DNA of 64,000 nt from Vibrio crassostreae 9ZC13 (lineage in GTDB: Bacteria > Pseudomonadota > Gammaproteobacteria > Enterobacterales > Vibrionaceae): assembly GCF_000272045.2 (NCBI RefSeq), contig NZ_AJYZ02000019.1, positions 1,072,975 to 1,136,974 on the forward strand, given 5' to 3'. Below the pieces are notes generated by a model. The model made no database searches. It was not told where the DNA came from and saw only the letters and a program-made list of their open reading frames with translations. Shown piece after piece: positions 61,454 to 64,000 of the stretch (the first letter of the stretch is position 1; each line of letters opens with the position of its first letter). The position numbers were made by a program, and so were the translations under genes.

Positions 61454-62788
61454 ATGAATTCTACGACCGCAACTCCCTCGCCTTCTCTTGGCCGACAACT
61501 CTATACAATGACATGGCCAATGCTGTTTGGGGTGCTCTCCCTGATGAGCTTCCAACTTGTAGACAGTGCTTTTATTGGCCAGTTAGGCGTACTGCCGCTC
61601 GCGGTTCAAGGCTTCACGCTACCAATTCAAATGATCATTATCGGGATTCAAGTCGGACTAGGCATCGCGACAACGGCTGTGATCGCGAGAGCTATTGGGG
61701 CTAACGAGATACGCTATGCCAAACAGCTCGGCGGATTAGTCGTTGCGATGGGCAGTGTGAGTGTCGCGCTGTTCTCGGTCATCATCTATCTGTTGCGTGG
61801 TCCTATTTTACAACTCCTCGATGCACCACCGACGGTACTGCCGATCATTGATTATTACTGGATCTATTGGCTGGTAAGCTCTTGGACAGGCGCACTGCTC
61901 TACTTTTTCTACAGTGTGTGTCGTGCCAATGGTAATACCATGCTGCCCGGTTCGATGATGATCGCGACCAGCATCATCAACTTGATATTGGACCCGATTT
62001 TCATATTCACGCTCGACATGGGCATCAACGGAGCCGCGATTGCGACCATCTTGGCGTTCGGTGCGGGTATCTTTATCGTTGCTCCTAAGGTAACTAAGAA
62101 GCATTGGATGACATTCGACTGGCACGATCTTGATATCGGCAAGAGTATTCGTTCTATAGGAAACATCATGGGGCCTGCGATGATCAGTCAGCTACTGCCA
62201 CCAGTCTCTTCGATGCTCGCCACCAAACTGCTTGCAGGCTACGGCACAGCAGCCGTTGCAGCTTGGGCGCTAGGTTCACGTTTTGAGTTCTTTTCGATTG
62301 TTGCAGTGCTTGCTCTGACTATGTCGATGCCACCTATGATTGGCCGAATGTTGGGAGAAAAGAACCTAGGGAACATACGTAGTCTTGTGAAGATTGCCGT
62401 GATGTTTGTATTAGGATTCCAATTGGTGATCGCACTGGTAACTTGGGTGTTCTCTGGCGGGTTGGCAAATCTCATGACCAGCGAAGACGAAGTCTCGACC
62501 ATTTTGAACTACCACTTACTTATCGTTCCTATCAGTTTAGGGCCGTTGGGTATCTGTATGCTGATGGTTTCTATCTCGAATGCGCTTGGTAAGTCTTATA
62601 CTGCCTTAACGATATCAGCACTGCGCCTGTTCGCTTTCTTCTTACCTTGCCTATGGGTTGGCTCGCAGTTTGCTGGCATTGAAGGTCTATTCTGGGGAGC
62701 CATGGTAGGTAATGTACTTGCCGGCACTTGCGCATGGTTTATGTACCAGCGAGCGCTTGGGCAAGTCGAGGCTAAGCTTTCTAATTAA
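61454..62788 (+). CDS. MATE-family multidrug efflux transporter
   Basis: A 444-residue inner-membrane protein with 12 segments in two six-helix halves. The start of the core (LYTMTWPMLFGVLSLMSFQLVDSAFIGQLG, PLAVQGFTLPIQMIIIG) is typical of MATE transporters of the DinF/NorM branch. The second half has GYGTAAVAAWALGSRFEFFSIV. It exports drugs or metabolites with Na+ or H+. The frame is open to 61406, but ATG 61454 gives a usual N-terminus. It is likely part of the adjacent AraC regulon. Confidence 0.87.
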   Translation: MNSTTATPSPSLGRQLYTMTWPMLFGVLSLMSFQLVDSAFIGQLGVLPLAVQGFTLPIQMIIIGIQVGLGIATTAVIARAIGANEIRYAKQLGGLVVAMGSVSVALFSVIIYLLRGPILQLLDAPPTVLPIIDYYWIYWLVSSWTGALLYFFYSVCRANGNTMLPGSMMIATSIINLILDPIFIFTLDMGINGAAIATILAFGAGIFIVAPKVTKKHWMTFDWHDLDIGKSIRSIGNIMGPAMISQLLPPVSSMLATKLLAGYGTAAVAAWALGSRFEFFSIVAVLALTMSMPPMIGRMLGEKNLGNIRSLVKIAVMFVLGFQLVIALVTWVFSGGLANLMTSEDEVSTILNYHLLIVPISLGPLGICMLMVSISNALGKSYTALTISALRLFAFFLPCLWVGSQFAGIEGLFWGAMVGNVLAGTCAWFMYQRALGQVEAKLSN

Positions 62789-62842
62789 TCAGTTAGCGAA
62801 CTAAACGGCTTGCCAGCTAAACCGCTATAAAGTTATTAAACG

Positions 62843-62870
62843 AAAAAGCAGCCACTTAGGCTGCTTTTTT
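62843..62870 (+). terminator. Terminator after the MATE gene
   Basis: AAAAAGCAGCC pairs with GGCTGCTTTTTT around a short loop, giving a GC-rich stem with a T6 tail. Confidence 0.9.
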
Positions 62871-62896
62871 AGTTTCAGACTTAAAATATATTGGGG

Positions 62897-63130
62897 TTAG
62901 ACTTGCTCAAAGTAAGCCAAAAACTCACCGCAATCTTTTTGGAATGGTGGCAATATTTCTGCTAGTGTTTCATCATCCCAATGCCACCATTCAAAGCTTT
63001 CTAATCGCTCGGCATAGCTAGGAGCATCAAACCGAGGACGCAGTTGCCAAACGCAATCGAGTATGGCGGTACGCCTTAAGCAGCGGTTGCCAACGAAAAC
63101 AATCAAGCAGTTCAGGCCCTGCATCAACAT
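62897..63130 (-). pseudogene. Remnant of a hexapeptide (CatB/WbbJ-type) acetyltransferase
   Basis: The last 50 residues of the leftward frame (RPRFDAPSYAERLESFEWWHWDDETL, then AEILPPFQKD) match the C-terminal helix region of left-handed beta-helix acetyltransferases, recalled as (R)RFD...L-x2-WWxW. Just upstream the homologous PPYSIAFGN appears in another frame, and a stop follows in that frame. Thus at least one frameshift is present and the beta-helix itself is missing. Only the 3' end of the gene survives, next to the IS630-type copy, which may have truncated it. Identification is by eye. Confidence 0.5.
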
Positions 63131-63221
63131 AAATGAGTTAATCATTCCATTGTATCAAAGTACTTCACCAGCCTAAAACTGCAGTACTTCAGTTTCATTC
63201 GGGACCATTTTAAAAGGAAGT

Positions 63222-64000
63222 TATACCAATTAAAGTAAAAATGTGATCTAATTAAGATTGATGAATTATTGTGAAATTTAGCCATGGATAGCCTTAATAA
63301 CACTGACTTCAAAAAGCTTGCGAGCCAGCAAAAAACCATTCAGATGAAGATGCGTTTACTTGCGCTCGCACACTTTAAAGACGGCCTCTCTCGTACACAA
63401 ATTGCAAAATCTCTCAAAGTCAGTCGAACCAGTGTCAATAAATGGGTTCGGATTTTTTTTGAAGAAGGCCTAGAAGGACTTCAAGAAAAACCTCGGACTG
63501 GTAGGCCTGCATACCTCACCGATGAGCAGCGGGCTCAACTCAGTGCCTTCATAAAAAAAGAAGCTGAATCACCTTCTGGTGGCCGCCTTGTTGGAAGCGA
63601 TATACATGACTACATCGTTAAACACTTTGACAAGCACTACCACCCTAATTCCATCTATTATCTCCTCGACCACATGGGTTTTTCTTGGATAACTTCTCGT
63701 TCCAAACACCCTAAACAATCACAGCAAATACAAGACGATTTTAAAAAAATTCCAAATCGAAACGATCCTTAAGATCCCCGGCCATATTGGGCTAGAGAGT
63801 GTTGATGTCTGGTTTCAAGACGAAGCTAGGTTTGGTCAGCAGAACACAACAACACGTCTTTGGGCTACTCGTGGAACGAGACCTCGCGTAGTAAAACAGC
63901 AGCAATTTGAATACGCTTATTTGTTTGGCTCAGTGTGCCCATCGAGAGCAGATATCTAAAGTCACAGAAAAAGACCGTCATTCAGTGGTAATAATGGATG
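63222..64000 (+). mobile_element. IS630-family element, left part, decayed
   Basis: The element contains an IS630-type transposase reading frame from 63284 and runs off the window. Its left end is probably near 63222, where TATACCAATT starts, since IS630 elements insert at TA; no terminal repeat could be confirmed without the right end. The transposase has an internal deletion with frameshift, so the copy is non-functional. Confidence 0.65.
63284..64000 (+). pseudogene. IS630-family transposase, frameshifted and deleted, 3' end outside the window
   Basis: From ATG 63284, 162 codons give the HTH part (DGLSRTQIAKSLKVSRTSVNKWV, GLQEKPRTGRPAYLTDEQRAQL). An A7 run (63743-63749) allows a -1 shift to the second part, with IWFQD-type VDVWFQDEARFGQ (first catalytic Asp) and TRLWATRGTRPRVVKQQQFEYAYLFGSVCP. 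A -1 shift on A-runs is normal for this family. The second frame then stops after CPSRADI, while VTEKDRHSVVIMD continues in another frame with about 30 expected residues missing. That deletion makes it a pseudogene. Confidence 0.75.

Noticed and set aside
1..64000. CRISPR arrays, rRNA and tRNA genes
   Set aside because: No regularly spaced direct repeats of CRISPR size and no cloverleaf or rRNA signature was seen by eye. A tRNAscan or minced run would be decisive.

Overview
The window looks like chromosomal DNA from a marine Vibrio (Splendidus-type gene content). It has low-to-mid GC, Vibrio-like proteins throughout (RimK with its protease partner, PpsR/PpsA, a MetJ-controlled MetT, an SgrR-type regulator), many two-component and c-di-GMP proteins, and a decayed IS630-type element at the right edge. 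No rRNA, tRNA or CRISPR array was seen. The species assignment is an inference from content.

Layout. 1-5 kb: a 5' piece of an RhlE-type RNA helicase, a CHASE-GGDEF diguanylate cyclase, a secreted protein resembling DUF3541, a methyltransferase and a small membrane protein with a 20-bp tandem repeat array upstream. 5-10 kb: a CNT nucleoside transporter with an unusual structured leader and a 39-codon leader ORF, a phage-like nucleic-acid-binding protein, and an ascorbate-type PTS operon. 10-19 kb: a signalling stretch with a double-HD/HD-GYP protein, an OmpR-type two-component system, a wrecked GGDEF-EAL gene, an orphan type IV pilin-like protein, an AT-rich gap and a membrane-bound winged-helix/EAL chimera. 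19-28 kb: a YtrA-type GntR/ABC operon with its palindromic operator, then small housekeeping enzymes (ABM, nucleotidyltransferase, RibD-like deaminase, Nudix, RluA-family synthase, Bcr-type efflux).

28-36 kb: two AraC regulators, an isochorismatase-type hydrolase, the predicted methionine transporter MetT behind a tandem MetJ box array, a keto-pentenoate hydratase, and a MarR regulator divergent from a DUF2798/DUF3861 pair with duplicated operators. 37-41 kb: an SgrR-type regulator divergent from a roughly 240-nt putative sRNA that encodes a 32-residue SgrT-like peptide, followed by rimK and a rimB-like protease. 42-50 kb: a secreted beta-propeller, a 2OG oxygenase and the ugpB-A-E-C-Q glycerol-3-phosphate operon. 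50-58 kb: TauE exporter, L,D-transpeptidase, GNAT, Gfo/Idh oxidoreductase, a 52-residue conserved-looking protein, grxB, and the divergent ppsR/ppsA pair. 58-64 kb: outer-membrane barrel, serine beta-lactamase-like enzyme, an AraC regulator and a MATE pump that share a 19-bp upstream box, then an acetyltransferase remnant next to the IS630 copy.

The most noteworthy systems are the sgrR/sgrS/sgrT-like locus at about 37.1-39.25 kb, the nupC-type leader at 6.4-6.6 kb, and the chimeric winged-helix/CSS/EAL regulator at 16.9-18.7 kb. c-di-GMP genes are dense in the first 19 kb: one synthase, one HD-GYP, one EAL and one ruined GGDEF-EAL.
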